61,940 nt of DNA from an uncultured Gemmatimonadota bacterium (GCA_902825965.1 CADEDA010000018.1:1-61940), one strand, 5' to 3'; shown: positions 25,358-34,298, numbered from the stretch's first letter. Notes: a model not told the origin generated them from the letters alone. A program made the numbers and translations.

Positions 25358-26679
25358 TGCCTAAGCGCACGCGTCTGACGCGCTCGGCGAAGCCTCGACT
25401 CGTCGCCTTGCTTGATGGTGCTGTCGTGGGCCAAGTCTACCAGTCCGGTAACGGGAGACTCGCCTTTCGCTACGACGCGGAGTGGCAGAGCAGCGCCGAC
25501 GCGTACCCGCTCTCGCTCTCGATGCCACTCGCGGCCACGGAACACAACGATCGCGCCATCCGCGCGTTCCTCTGGGGACTGCTGCCCGACAACCCCGACG
25601 TGCTCGAGTGGTGGGCGCGCCGCTACGGAGTGTCTCGGTATCGCATTGTAGATCTGCTGACGCATGTGGGCGAGGACTGCGCGGGAGCCGTTCAATTCGC
25701 GCAACCCTCGCGAGTCGAGGCGCTATTGGGCAGACCAACCAAGCGCGAGGAGGCGAGGAGCATCCAGTGGATTACTCCCGGCGAGCTCGAGCAGCGGTTG
25801 CGGGAGCTACGGCTCAATCCCGCTGCCGGACGGGCGGCTCAGGACACGGGGCAGTTCAGCTTGGCCGGCGCGCAACCAAAGACGGCTTTGTATGAGGATG
25901 AGGCCGGCCGCTGGGGCATCCCTCAGGGTCGCGTGCCAACGAATCGAATCCTCAAGCCGCCCACGATGGGTCTCGATGACCTCGCGTACAACGAGCACTT
26001 CTGCCTGATGTTGGCGCGTGAGCTTGGACTGCCGGCCGCGCAATCGCGTGTGCAGAAGTTTGGTGAAGAGACCGTCATCGTCGTCGAGCGCTACGACAGA
26101 GCCCGCGTCGACGGTCGGCTTTTGCGCGTGCATCAGGAGGATATGTGCCAGGCACGGGGAGTCCTGCCCACGCGCAAGTACGAGGTGGATGGGGGGCCAG
26201 GCGTCGCTGACATCTGTGAACTCCTGATGGCGTCATCAGCGGAGCCAGAGAGCGATCGGGTACGGTTCATCGAAGCGATGGCGCTGAACTGGCTGCTCGC
26301 GGCATCCGATGGCCACGCGAAGAACTACTCGTTGCTCCACGCGTGGGGTCCGCAGGCTCGGTTCGCTCCACTATATGACGTGATCACCGTGCTTCCGTAT
26401 CCGCAGCTCACCAGCGGACGCAACACGTTGGCGATGAGCATCGGAGGCGAGCGCCTCGTCGAGAAGATCAACGGAGAGCACTGGCGTCGACTTGCGCGCG
26501 AAGTTGGAGCCGCGCCCACAGAGGTGCTGGAGCTGGTATCGTCCCTCGCAAGTAGGCTTCCGCGCGCGGTGGAGGCGCTGGTTGATCGGGAGGATGGCGC
26601 GGCACACGCGAGACCCGCGCTGGCGCGTCTCGCTGCGGCCGTAATCGAGCACTGCACACACAGCGCGAGACGTTTGTAG
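25357..26679 (+). CDS. hipA: HipA-like serine/threonine kinase toxin
   Basis: A 440-residue HipA. N-terminal couple-hipA domain (VYQSGNGRLAFRYDAEW, LSMPLAATEH, FLWGLLPDNPDVLEWWARRYGV), then the kinase domain with FSLAGAQPKTAL (nucleotide loop/lysine), VERYDRARVDG, catalytic ASDGHAKNYSLLH and the metal site PLYDVITVLPY. All key residues are present, so it looks functional. HipA kinases phosphorylate aminoacyl-tRNA synthetases in known cases. It forms an operon with hipB. Confidence 0.93.
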   Translation: MPKRTRLTRSAKPRLVALLDGAVVGQVYQSGNGRLAFRYDAEWQSSADAYPLSLSMPLAATEHNDRAIRAFLWGLLPDNPDVLEWWARRYGVSRYRIVDLLTHVGEDCAGAVQFAQPSRVEALLGRPTKREEARSIQWITPGELEQRLRELRLNPAAGRAAQDTGQFSLAGAQPKTALYEDEAGRWGIPQGRVPTNRILKPPTMGLDDLAYNEHFCLMLARELGLPAAQSRVQKFGEETVIVVERYDRARVDGRLLRVHQEDMCQARGVLPTRKYEVDGGPGVADICELLMASSAEPESDRVRFIEAMALNWLLAASDGHAKNYSLLHAWGPQARFAPLYDVITVLPYPQLTSGRNTLAMSIGGERLVEKINGEHWRRLAREVGAAPTEVLELVSSLASRLPRAVEALVDREDGAAHARPALARLAAAVIEHCTHSARRL

Positions 26680-26854
26680 GCGCTGCCGGGTCACATGGCC
26701 GCATGACTCGGACGCAAAGGTAACGGTCCGAACGAGTATCGCGGAGCTTTCGGCACCACACGCCTGCCGGTGAGACGCTGGCGCTCTACGCGGGCGCGAC
26801 CGGTCGCCGAGACCCGCGTCAGACCAAGCGCAAAGCACACGAGGAACGAAGCTT

Positions 26855-27271
26855 TCACCGCCGCCGCTTCGGATCGATCGGCGCGTCCGTCCACACCGTC
26901 CCGCACTCTGCAGCCGGCTTGTAGCTGTCAGTGACCGTGAGGATTCGCCACTCGCCTCCGCGCCTCAGGAGCGTGAACGCGTCGTATCCGCAGTGCGACA
27001 CGCCAGTGGCATTGCGCACCTGATATTCGGCCCACACCATCGCTGTCGGGCCGTCGGTAAAGACGCGCAGGCCGCGCAGTGGCTCATCCGCAGGCGGTTG
27101 GTTCGGATTCGATACTGCTCCGATGAACTGTTCAGGACTGAGCACGAGCAGCCGCATGCCGCCGTTCGCTGTAGGACGCGGCAGCGTGATGCGCGCGGAG
27201 CTGTCGCAGGTGGCCCGCAGGGCTGCCGTGTCGCGGTCGTACATCGCGTTGATCATGCGAGAGAGTGAGTT
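26855..27271 (-). pseudogene. SnoaL/NTF2-like protein, 5' end lost to an IS
   Basis: The frame encodes an NTF2-fold protein: LSRMINAMYDRDTAALRATC, TDGPTAMVWAEYQVRNATG, GYDAFTLLRRGGEWRILTVT. Its first codons are missing; the frame runs into the left edge of the IS3-family element at 27272. The stop at 26855 is intact. From 26680 to 26854 I see no gene. Confidence 0.6.
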
Positions 27272-28556
27272 TGCCCCGATATTGTGGACGCGTAAGTGAT
27301 AGAGACTACGCGGCTTTCTCCAACTGCCCTTCGTACTCCGCCGGGCTGACGTACCCAAGCGTGGAGTGACGCCGCTTCCGGTTGTACCATGCCTCGATGT
27401 ACTGGAAGATCGCACACCGAGCCTCGTCTCGCGTCTGCCAGTCGTGCTGCATCAGCAGCTCGAACTCCAGCGTCGCGAAGAAGCTCTCGGCCACCGCGTT
27501 GTCGTAGCAGTCGCCCTTGCCGCTCATGCTGGCGATCATGCCGTGGGCGGCCAGCTCCTGGCGGTAGTCCTCCGACGCGTACTGGCTCCCGCGATCGGAA
27601 TGGAAGATCAGGCCCGGCGCGGGTCGGCGCGCCCCACGCGCCATGCGGAGGGCAGCGAGCACCAGCTCCGCCTCCATCGTGTCCCGCATCGCCCAGCCCA
27701 CGCAGCGCCGTGAGCCAAGATCCAAGACCGTCGCCAGGTAGAGCACCCCTTCCCGCGTCGGGATGTACGTGATGTCGCCGACCCACACCCGATTGAGCGC
27801 CACGCCGTTCACATCGAACGCGCGCCCCAGCCGGTTCGGTGCGATGGGGTCCGCGTGGTTCGAGTCCGTCGTCACGACGCGGCGCCGCGCCGGCGACCGC
27901 GCCACCAAGCCATCGTCCCGCGTCAGCCGCGCCACGCGCCTGATGCTGGTCGGCAAGCCGGTCGCGCGCAGCTCCTGGAGCACCCGGGGCGCGCCATACG
28001 TCTCGCCGCTCTCGGCGAAGGCGATCCGGATGTGCGCCATCAGCAACTCGTCGATCACCGCGCGCCAGCTCAGCGGCCGCTTGAGGTAGGCGTAGAAGCC
28101 GGAGACCGAGACGTCGAGCACGCGGCACATGAGTCGCACGGGAAACTCGTCGCGATGGCGGGCGATCACGGCGCACCTCATCGCGACTCCTTCGCGAAGT
28201 ACACCGCCACTTTTTTTTGCGAACGCCTGCTCCTGCCGCAGCACCGCGTTCTCGCGGCGCAGCCGCCGGAGCTCCTGCTCCGCCGTCTCGGCGGGCGCCG
28301 GCGCACCCGACGCGCCCCGCCTCTCCTTCGCCCATGTCCGGAGCTGGTCCGGTCGGACGTCGAGTTCACGCCCCACCTGGGCGAGGGGTACGCCGACGGC
28401 CTGCCGATCCGCCAGCAGCTGCACCGCCGCCGCTTTGAACTCCGCACTGATGACGCGGCGCTCACGCCGGCCCGATGCGCCTGCCTTTCCCTTCGGTGTC
28501 ATGAACTACCTCCACCCCGAATCTAGGGTGCGTGAGGCGTCCACGAAATCGGGTCA
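27272..28556 (-). mobile_element. IS3-family element with fused transposase
   Basis: An element of 1285 bp. Ends: TGCCCCGATATTGTGGACGC (left) and TGACCCGATTTCGTGGACGC (right, reverse complement). The transposase is on the minus strand. No direct repeat at the borders (GTT left, ACT right). The right end supplies the stop codon of the Ntn hydrolase gene. Confidence 0.9.
27306..28502 (-). CDS. IS3-family transposase, OrfA and OrfB in one frame
   Basis: A 398-residue protein. Residues 1-100 are OrfA (HTH in VPLAQVGRELDVRPDQLRTW; zipper EQELRRLRRENAVLRQEQ). Residues ~110-398 are OrfB with DDE motifs RVWVGDITYIPTREGVLYL, IFHSDRGSQYASEDY and DNAVAESFFATLEFELL. OrfA and OrfB are normally in different frames joined by -1 slippage. 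Here the junction holds a run of eight As (T8 at 28211-28218 on the plus strand), which puts them in frame. The usual OrfA end (KKVAVYFAKESR) lies in another frame. Confidence 0.9.
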   Translation of the reverse strand: MTPKGKAGASGRRERRVISAEFKAAAVQLLADRQAVGVPLAQVGRELDVRPDQLRTWAKERRGASGAPAPAETAEQELRRLRRENAVLRQEQAFAKKSGGVLREGVAMRCAVIARHRDEFPVRLMCRVLDVSVSGFYAYLKRPLSWRAVIDELLMAHIRIAFAESGETYGAPRVLQELRATGLPTSIRRVARLTRDDGLVARSPARRRVVTTDSNHADPIAPNRLGRAFDVNGVALNRVWVGDITYIPTREGVLYLATVLDLGSRRCVGWAMRDTMEAELVLAALRMARGARRPAPGLIFHSDRGSQYASEDYRQELAAHGMIASMSGKGDCYDNAVAESFFATLEFELLMQHDWQTRDEARCAIFQYIEAWYNRKRRHSTLGYVSPAEYEGQLEKAA

Positions 28557-29153
28557 ACTCCACAGGTTCGCGGTCTGCATCTCGCCGATTCGGCCCCGGC
28601 GGAAGTTCCGTATTGCGCGCCTGAGTTGTGACGTCCACTCGCGTGAACGTGACATCGCAGCACTGCCGGAGCCGACGGCAACGAGCTGCGGTGCCTCCGG
28701 TTCGTCTCGAGCGAGGCTTCGCCGATCGACGACCCGGACGCACTTGACCTCGAAGCGCTGCGCCTGAGGATTGTGCCGGGCGCCGAGGGCGTACAGACGC
28801 GGCCGCGCAGCATGCCAACACGGAATGAGAATCTTGTGGGGGCCGCGGAGCGGCGGAGGGAGCGCTCTCAGGTGTGGCACGAGCTCGGAAGCCATGTCGG
28901 TTCCAAGCTTGTAAAGAAGGCTCTCCAACGGACCCTTCAACCCGTTGAGGCACCGCGACATCCACGCGCTGGGCTCGGTGCCCATGGCCGTCCTGCCGAG
29001 TCCACAGTATCCGAGAAGCGCCTTTCCATCGGTCGTCTCTAACCGCATCAACTTCGTTGCGTCGTCGATCGGAGCACGCGAGTCGAACGTGATTCGGCGG
29101 TCCACCGCGAGAAGCACGAGAGCTCGCGTGACCGATGCAAGAACAAGTGTCAT
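28554..29153 (-). CDS. Proteasome-like Ntn hydrolase, 3' end truncated by an IS
   Basis: A 199-residue protein. After removal of Met, the first residue is threonine, followed by Asp17 (LLAVDRR) and Lys33 (DDATKL), with Gly47 in GYCGLG: the exact spacing of T1, D17, K33 and G47 in proteasome beta/HslV-type hydrolases. A threonine-nucleophile peptidase or relative is therefore likely. The stop codon is the first TGA of the adjacent IS end, so the true C-terminus is lost. The start at 29153 is chosen because it places Thr at position 2. Possible link to the ubiquitin-like genes is speculative. Confidence 0.65.
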   Translation of the reverse strand: MTLVLASVTRALVLLAVDRRITFDSRAPIDDATKLMRLETTDGKALLGYCGLGRTAMGTEPSAWMSRCLNGLKGPLESLLYKLGTDMASELVPHLRALPPPLRGPHKILIPCWHAARPRLYALGARHNPQAQRFEVKCVRVVDRRSLARDEPEAPQLVAVGSGSAAMSRSREWTSQLRRAIRNFRRGRIGEMQTANLWS

Positions 29154-29390
29154 GGAACCTCGCCGATGGGTGCAGAACCGTTCAGCTGCAGTTGCACCCG
29201 CACATGGATGATCGATCTCGCCCGCGCAGCTCCCCGTGGCGTGTAGTGAACCGCGCCTCAACATTAGAGCATGAAATGCAGCTGGACGCAATGCAGTGCG
29301 CGATCATCCAGGCAGGATTCCGCTGATGCCGCGGTGCAGTATCAGTCGGCGCGCCTGAAGTCACAGTCCTGACAGCGAGAGGAGTCTGCA

Positions 29391-29683
29391 ATGTTGTTTC
29401 GTCGCGTAGGGCTCGGCTGTTGGGCATGCCTCGGTCTCTTCGGTGTGGCGTCTTCGCTGCACGCGCAACTGTTCCGCGTTGCGCCGCGCGAGTTCGGTCA
29501 GATCATCGAGGCCGCGCTTGCTGGAGTGTCATGCAGGACATCGAGGGGCCGGTGCCGCAGGTCATGGAATCACACGGAGGCGCGGAGAGGACGGCGACAC
29601 CGGCACGACCGCGGACGACGCTCGATGTCGTCTCCGGTTCAACGATCCTCGTGCGACGCCACGTCGTGAATCCCGGATCCTAG
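29391..29683 (+). pseudogene. Frameshifted small secreted protein
   Basis: A strong ribosome binding site (AGAGGAG) precedes the ATG at 29391. The frame reads a signal peptide (ACLGLFGVASSLHAQLFRV) then IIEAALAGV. At about 29527 the sense continues in another frame as MQDIEGPVPQVMESHGG to the stop at 29683. No family recognised. From 29154 to 29390 and 29684 to 29911 no gene is seen. Confidence 0.45.
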
Positions 29684-29911
29684 ACCGAGCCGGCTCCCGA
29701 CGACTCCGACTTCTTACCCCGCGGCTTCGCATAGACTGACGACCTCGACAACGCCCACCCTCCACCGCTACGACGAACAGCGTCGACAGCCGCGCCCTTG
29801 CCGGACGTATAGCGATATGGACTTCAACTCGTGCAGCGACCGCATTCATGGAATCCGGAGGTCGACCGTGCCACACCGAATGGCACGTCAGGGCGCGGAG
29901 GCCCACCCGCT

Positions 29912-30595
29912 TCATTGACGCGGGCGCCTGCGCGCATTGCCGTTTGATCGCGACTTGAGGAGCTGAGTCTCGTAGCGAATCTCGCCGTGATGCTCATACA
30001 CGAACCGGTCCGCCTCGTCGAGTCGCGTGGGATCGAACTCCACAATGAGGCCGTTCTGAAGAACCTTGAAGTCCGCCGATCGAATCTCGGTCTCAGGAGA
30101 GGTGAACGCTCGCATGTACCGACCGTGAGCCGCACCGCGAAACTCGGCTCGGTGTTGGAGAAAGTACGCGAGGTCAAGGTGACCAACCATGAACACAATG
30201 TCCCAGCCGCGATGCGCCGCCATGTCCCACTTCCACATCGGCCAGAACTTCCTGCGAATCGCCTGATCTGAGTGCCAGAGGGCCTCCTTCAGGGCGTCGA
30301 ACTCTTTCTGGCCGGCGACTGAGAACTCGCAAATCGTGAGATAGTTCACAAACTTCTCACCAAACACGCAGCTTGACCCCAGAGTGAATATCTCGTGATT
30401 CGGATAGCGCTGGCGGAAGAAGGCAAGCTCGTCGAGGAACCACGACTCCAGCGGCCTGCGCTTCGACTTTCCGTAGACGTAGCGAAGAACGTCCGGTTTG
30501 TACCGGAAGCCTGGGGTCGAGCAAACGAGACGATGGCGCTCATCCTCGGCAACGATCAGAGAGAACCCGGCCGTCTTTGCGCGAGCGCGTGCCAT
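29912..30595 (-). CDS. Uncharacterised protein
   Basis: A 227-residue soluble protein with no family I can name. GGAGG just before the ATG at 30595 fixes the start. It is rich in aromatic residues (WFLDELAFFRQRYPNHEIF, RKFWPMWKWDMAAHRGWDI), contains a single cysteine in SSCVFGEK and ends in a basic tail (KSRSNGNARRRPRQ). Codon use is less GC-rich than its neighbours, which hints at transfer. Confidence 0.6.
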   Translation of the reverse strand: MARARAKTAGFSLIVAEDERHRLVCSTPGFRYKPDVLRYVYGKSKRRPLESWFLDELAFFRQRYPNHEIFTLGSSCVFGEKFVNYLTICEFSVAGQKEFDALKEALWHSDQAIRRKFWPMWKWDMAAHRGWDIVFMVGHLDLAYFLQHRAEFRGAAHGRYMRAFTSPETEIRSADFKVLQNGLIVEFDPTRLDEADRFVYEHHGEIRYETQLLKSRSNGNARRRPRQ

Positions 30596-30827
30596 CGTAA
30601 CCTCCGGAAAAGGCCTCGCCAATGAGAAGTCGATCTACCCCGAGGTATTCCTGCAGGCGGTTCGCCGCCCCGCATGTCCAAACACTGTCACTGCGCGCAG
30701 CATTCGGCAACCGCCCCGCCAGCGTTCCGTGCAAGTCGTTCCCGCAGTCGTGCCGCCAGACCCGCCCACGACAACGGGGCCAGCAGCGCGTCCGCTGCTG
30801 GCCCCGTCTCCTGCGCTCGCCGCCCGC

Positions 30828-31094
30828 CTACCCGCGCCGGCCCACCCGCGGCGGCTCACTCAACGCCGCCAGCAGCGCCCCACACGCCGTGACCACCGGC
30901 GGCAGCGCCACCGCCAACTGCGGCACCGCCTCACTCAGCGCCACCAACACCGCGTTCGTGGGCTGCACCGTCGCCAGCGCCCCCAGCATCGCGATCGCCG
31001 CCCCCAGGAGCGCCCGCGCCCCGCGCGGCTCGCCTTGCCGCGCACCCTGCGGCCCACCCTGCGGCCCCTCGCCCTTCTTCCTCACTTCCGGCAT
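30828..31094 (-). CDS. Small hydrophobic protein
   Basis: An 88-residue protein with GGAGG eight nt before the ATG. A Gly/Gln/Arg-rich first third precedes two hydrophobic segments (LLGAAIAMLGALATV and LPPVVTACGALLAAL). Possibly a small inner-membrane protein. It is the last of three small genes with good ribosome binding sites in the same direction. Overlap with the DUF2188 gene on a longer upstream frame is not needed. Confidence 0.5.
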   Translation of the reverse strand: MPEVRKKGEGPQGGPQGARQGEPRGARALLGAAIAMLGALATVQPTNAVLVALSEAVPQLAVALPPVVTACGALLAALSEPPRVGRRG

Positions 31095-31152
31095 TCCGCC
31101 TCCTGTCGTTGAGGTGTCCTCTCGCTTACTGATCGCTCCTCGAGCCTCGCCG

Positions 31153-31395
31153 CTACCGCCCATCCCGCGGCGGGTGCGGATCGTTCCCATACGAGTTCTT
31201 GGCCGCGATCAGCCCGTCCAGCCGATGGATCGTGTGCTCCACCTGCAGCCGACGCGCCAGATCACGCCCCTCCGCCACCGCATCCAGCTTGCGGCGGTGC
31301 CTCGACCGCACGCGACCGTCGAGCTTGTTCCACCAGCCGCGACCCGTCGCCGCCGGCACCGTGTGCACACCTCCGCCACGCTTCATGGTCTTCAT
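31153..31395 (-). CDS. DUF2188-like protein
   Basis: An 80-residue protein with GGAGG before the ATG. The pattern VHTVPAATGRGWWNKLDG, then AVAEGRDLARRLQVEHTIHRLDGLI and KNSYGNDPHPPRD, matches DUF2188, a small family often found in accessory regions. Function unknown. Second gene of the group. Confidence 0.7.
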   Translation of the reverse strand: MKTMKRGGGVHTVPAATGRGWWNKLDGRVRSRHRRKLDAVAEGRDLARRLQVEHTIHRLDGLIAAKNSYGNDPHPPRDGR

Positions 31396-31428
31396 GGTGA
31401 TGTCCTCCCGGTGATTGGTTGGTGTGGC

Positions 31429-32169
31429 TTACGCGGCCTGCGGCAGCACGCGGCCTTCACCCGCGATCCTCGACGTCGCCGCCGCCGCGTTCGCTCCCTC
31501 GCCCGCTCCCTCGCCCGCGCGCCCCGTCCCCGGCAGCAGCTGCACCCGCTTGGCCTGCGCCCAGGTCGCCAGCACCGTCTCATCACGCCGGTACGACGCC
31601 CGCACGATCGCATCGAGACGGTCCACCGCCCGACGCCCGCGCGTCAGCTGCACCCTGAGCCCCGTGCGCGCCGCCACCTGCGTGCTCACCTGCGTCGCGC
31701 GCCCACCCATGAGCTGCACCAGCGCGTTGCGTGCGGCCACGAACTGCGCCAGGAACTCCGCCGGCATCCCGCTCTCCTCGAACACCGCCTGGTGCGGCCG
31801 CGCCGCGTCGATCATGCTGTCGCACACGGCCAGCATCTTCGTCGGCCCGAGCGGCAGGCGCGGCATCTTGAGCCCCTCCGGCAGGCCCACGTCCGACGTC
31901 GGCTCGATCTGCGCCCGCGCGATCGTCACGATCGGCCGGATGTGCTGGGCCACCAGCAGCGCGATCTGGTCCCGCTGCCGACGCAGCTCCGCGCGGCTCT
32001 GGCTGCGTCCCGTGAGCTGCGCCCCGGCGTAGCTGCGCAGGCGGTCCACCACGCCGTCCAGCATCTCCCGCGCGTGCGTGTAGGTGAGCGTGCCCGTCGC
32101 CGGGTGGGCGTCGAGGAACGCCTGCACACGCACCAGCGAGTCCATCACCTGCTTCTGACGCTTGTCCAT
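31429..32169 (-). CDS. Uncharacterised helical protein
   Basis: A 246-residue, mostly alpha-helical protein starting MDKRQKQVMDSLVRVQAFL with AGGAGGAGG upstream. A conserved-looking core (ARPHQAVFEESGMPAEFLAQ) and an alanine-rich tail (GEGANAAAATSRIAGEG). No cysteine pair or catalytic motif. First gene of the group that includes the DUF2188 gene, with gaps of about 33 and 58 nt. Role unknown. Confidence 0.6.
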   Translation of the reverse strand: MDKRQKQVMDSLVRVQAFLDAHPATGTLTYTHAREMLDGVVDRLRSYAGAQLTGRSQSRAELRRQRDQIALLVAQHIRPIVTIARAQIEPTSDVGLPEGLKMPRLPLGPTKMLAVCDSMIDAARPHQAVFEESGMPAEFLAQFVAARNALVQLMGGRATQVSTQVAARTGLRVQLTRGRRAVDRLDAIVRASYRRDETVLATWAQAKRVQLLPGTGRAGEGAGEGANAAAATSRIAGEGRVLPQAA

Positions 32170-32277
32170 CGGACCCTCCTCCTTCATATGGATGTGAGTG
32201 GACGCAAGGCCTGCCGGACTGCCCCGCCCGTGTGCGTCCGTCACGGACGGCCGATCTGCTGCATGTCCCGGCGCGCG

Positions 32278-33192
32278 TCACGCGCGAGGCTGTTGCGATG
32301 GCGAGGGAGCCTGCTGCGCCCGCGAGGGAGTCCGCTTCGCTTGCGCGGGAATCTGCGGCGCGTACGCGGGAGTCTGCTGCGCCCGCGAGGGAGTCCGCTT
32401 CGCTTGCGCGGGAGCCTGCTGCGCGTGCGAGGGAGCCTGCGGCGCTGGCGACGGAGTCTGCGGCGCTCGCGAGGGAGCCCGCTCTGGCCGCGATCGCAGC
32501 TGCGCGGATGCCGCGCCGGCGTGCGGCACGTGCGATCGCCCATGCGGAACGCCCGATCGGCGCTGCGAGACGCCCGATCGGCGCTGCGGACTCGGTGATC
32601 GCCGATGCGGAGCGACCGTGCTGCGCTGCACAGGCGCCGAGCGACACTGCGGAACTTGCGCACGGCGCTGCGCGACGTCCGCGCAACCCTGCGCGACCGC
32701 CGAGCGCCGCTGCGTGAGTCGCGCGGTGGTCCGCGCGACGTCCGCGCGATCGCGCTGCACCCGGGACGCGGGCGTCGCCATCCGCGCGGCGTCGTGATCG
32801 CTTCGGCGCGGAGCAGGCACGTCTCGCGACGCGGCGTGTGCAGTCCGGTCGGGAGCACGAACGACTCGGTCGGTGGCTCCGTCAATCCAGTCGGCACGGC
32901 GAACAACTCGGTCGGCGGCGCGATCGATCCGCTCGGCAGTGCGAACGACTCGGTCGGCGGCTCCGTCGATCCAGTCGGCACTGCGAACAACTCGGTCGGC
33001 GGCCTCGACAACTCGGTCGGTAGTGCGATCAATCCGGTCGGCGGCCAGGACAACTCGGTCGGTAGCGTGATCAATCCGGTCGGCGGCCTGGACAACTCGG
33101 TCGGTAGCGCGATCAATCCAGTCGGCGGCGCGCACAACCCGGTCCGCGGCGCGATCACTCCTCTCGGTCGCCCGATCGTCTCGAGTGGTCAT
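32278..33192 (-). CDS. Possible repetitive coiled-coil protein (low support)
   Basis: A 304-codon minus-strand frame. The N-terminal part repeats a helical unit such as DRVVRAADRIDRATDRVV about ten times, with Val/Ile spaced as in an amphipathic helix. The second half is Pro/Ser/Gln-rich (APSRAPQTPSPAPQ). It ends 108 nt before the three-gene group on the same strand. No strong ribosome binding site. Because this tract is open in most frames, the coding frame cannot be decided by length; this one is preferred for its helix periodicity and strand. Confidence 0.3.
   Translation of the reverse strand: MTTRDDRATERSDRAADRVVRAADWIDRATDRVVQAADRIDHATDRVVLAADRIDRTTDRVVEAADRVVRSADWIDGAADRVVRTAERIDRAADRVVRRADWIDGATDRVVRAPDRTAHAASRDVPAPRRSDHDAARMATPASRVQRDRADVARTTARLTQRRSAVAQGCADVAQRRAQVPQCRSAPVQRSTVAPHRRSPSPQRRSGVSQRRSGVPHGRSHVPHAGAASAQLRSRPERAPSRAPQTPSPAPQAPSHAQQAPAQAKRTPSRAQQTPAYAPQIPAQAKRTPSRAQQAPSPSQQPRA
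32290..33160. repeat. Two tandem-repeat tracts
   Basis: 32290-32480 holds degenerate ~24-30 bp units built on GCGAGGGAGYCYGC. 32850-33160 holds degenerate ~33-bp units built on AACTCGGTCGGYGGC and GATCAATCCGGTCGGC. Both tracts keep reading frames open on several frames of both strands. Confidence 0.8.
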
Positions 33193-33442
33193 GGGATCGT
33201 TCCCGTTGGAGGCCTGGGCATGCCGGTCGGCACCGTGGCCGTTCCGGTCGGTCGGCTGCGAGTCGTGGTCGTGCACACGCGACTCGCCCTGCGCCGCTCT
33301 CCCATCGAGCGGGTCCGCCCCAGCAAGGCGATCGACGGCCCTTCCTCGCGACTGGCGGCGTGTGGCTCCAGATTCGCCGCTTGCGGCAGTTGCACGACCG
33401 GTGGAGCCTCACACGCGGTCGGCGGGTCGATCCCTTCTATTC

Positions 33443-33541
33443 ATACAACTTCCCAGACCCCCGATTCCTATGAATGCCCCGATGGCCGATTTCGGCGTGC
33501 CATTCTGGCATTCATAGGAATCGCCCCCTTCGCAAGTTGTA
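33443..33541. repeat. Long hairpin (about 99 nt)
   Basis: CGATTCCTATGAATGCC at 33462-33478 pairs perfectly with GGCATTCATAGGAATCG at 33507-33523. The pairing resumes further out with ACAACTT/AAGTTGT, and the loop itself contains ATGGC/GCCAT. It lies just upstream of a truncated sigma-factor gene. It is not a simple terminator, as no T-run follows. Confidence 0.75.
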
Positions 33542-33582
33542 CTGGTAGAGAGGCGTGATCCCACCCCTTCACCCGCACCACC

Positions 33583-33807
33583 ATGCGACTGGTTCGCGAT
33601 CGGTCCCAATCCCCACCCGCCGCCGCCGTGGTCCGTCGTCCGACGGAGCCTGCCGCGATCGTCGTCGAGTCCGAGCTCGAGCTGCTCTTCCGCGAGATCT
33701 ACCGGCGGCTCTACGCCACGTTGCGCCGGTACGCCGAACGCTTCTTGAGTCGCGACGATGCGGCCGACGCGGTCTGCGACACGTTCGTCGAGTTCTCGCT
33801 TCGCTGA
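33583..33807 (+). pseudogene. Truncated ECF sigma factor (region 2 only)
   Basis: The frame encodes ELLFREIYRRLYATLRRYAE and SRDDAADAVCDTFVEFSLR, the start of sigma region 2, and stops after 74 codons. Regions 2.4 to 4 are absent. Either a remnant or a very short variant; remnant is more likely. Confidence 0.6.
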
Positions 33808-34298
33808 ACGGAGATCCTCGCGCGGGCAGTGGCGGCGTGATCGGTGAACTCTAGGGAACGACGCGCAGCGGATTCGCACGACGCCGATCGTGTCGTCGGG
33901 TCGTACTCAGAGAGGAGACATGCACCGTTCGAAGTCCGCCGAAGTGCCACTTGCCACGATGGACTGTCTCTTGGATGGTCCGCCTGCAGATGCGAGCGGT
34001 CGCCCGAAGCGCACGCACCGCTGACCTGCGCGAGGATGGGCCGCGCGCCCAATCGGATCACAAGCATGGACCGGGGCGTTGCGCACTTGTCGTCGCCGCG
34101 ATTCGTTCCGATCCTATTTTCTTCCTGCAGTCAACCGACAGTCGTCCTGCCGTCCCGCGCGAACTCCCGCGCTGCTCCGCGCCCGGATCGGATGCCCCGC
34201 GGTGACCCTCCCACCCGCGAGAACGCGTCGTGCCACCCGCGTGCATCTCGCAGCCCCAACGCGCGCGACTGATGCTCTGCAGTCTCGTTCGCCTGCAC
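33808..34298. other. Intergenic stretch without a recognisable gene
   Basis: About 490 nt between the sigma remnant and the PLP-lyase relic. Frames present have no domain similarity that I recognise. Confidence 0.4.

Noticed and set aside
30622-32598. 658-codon plus-strand frame
   Set aside because: Antisense to three small genes with good ribosome binding sites; low-complexity Arg/Pro composition.
32290-33160. Tandem repeats as a CRISPR array
   Set aside because: Units are degenerate and contiguous, with no unique spacers and no cas genes.
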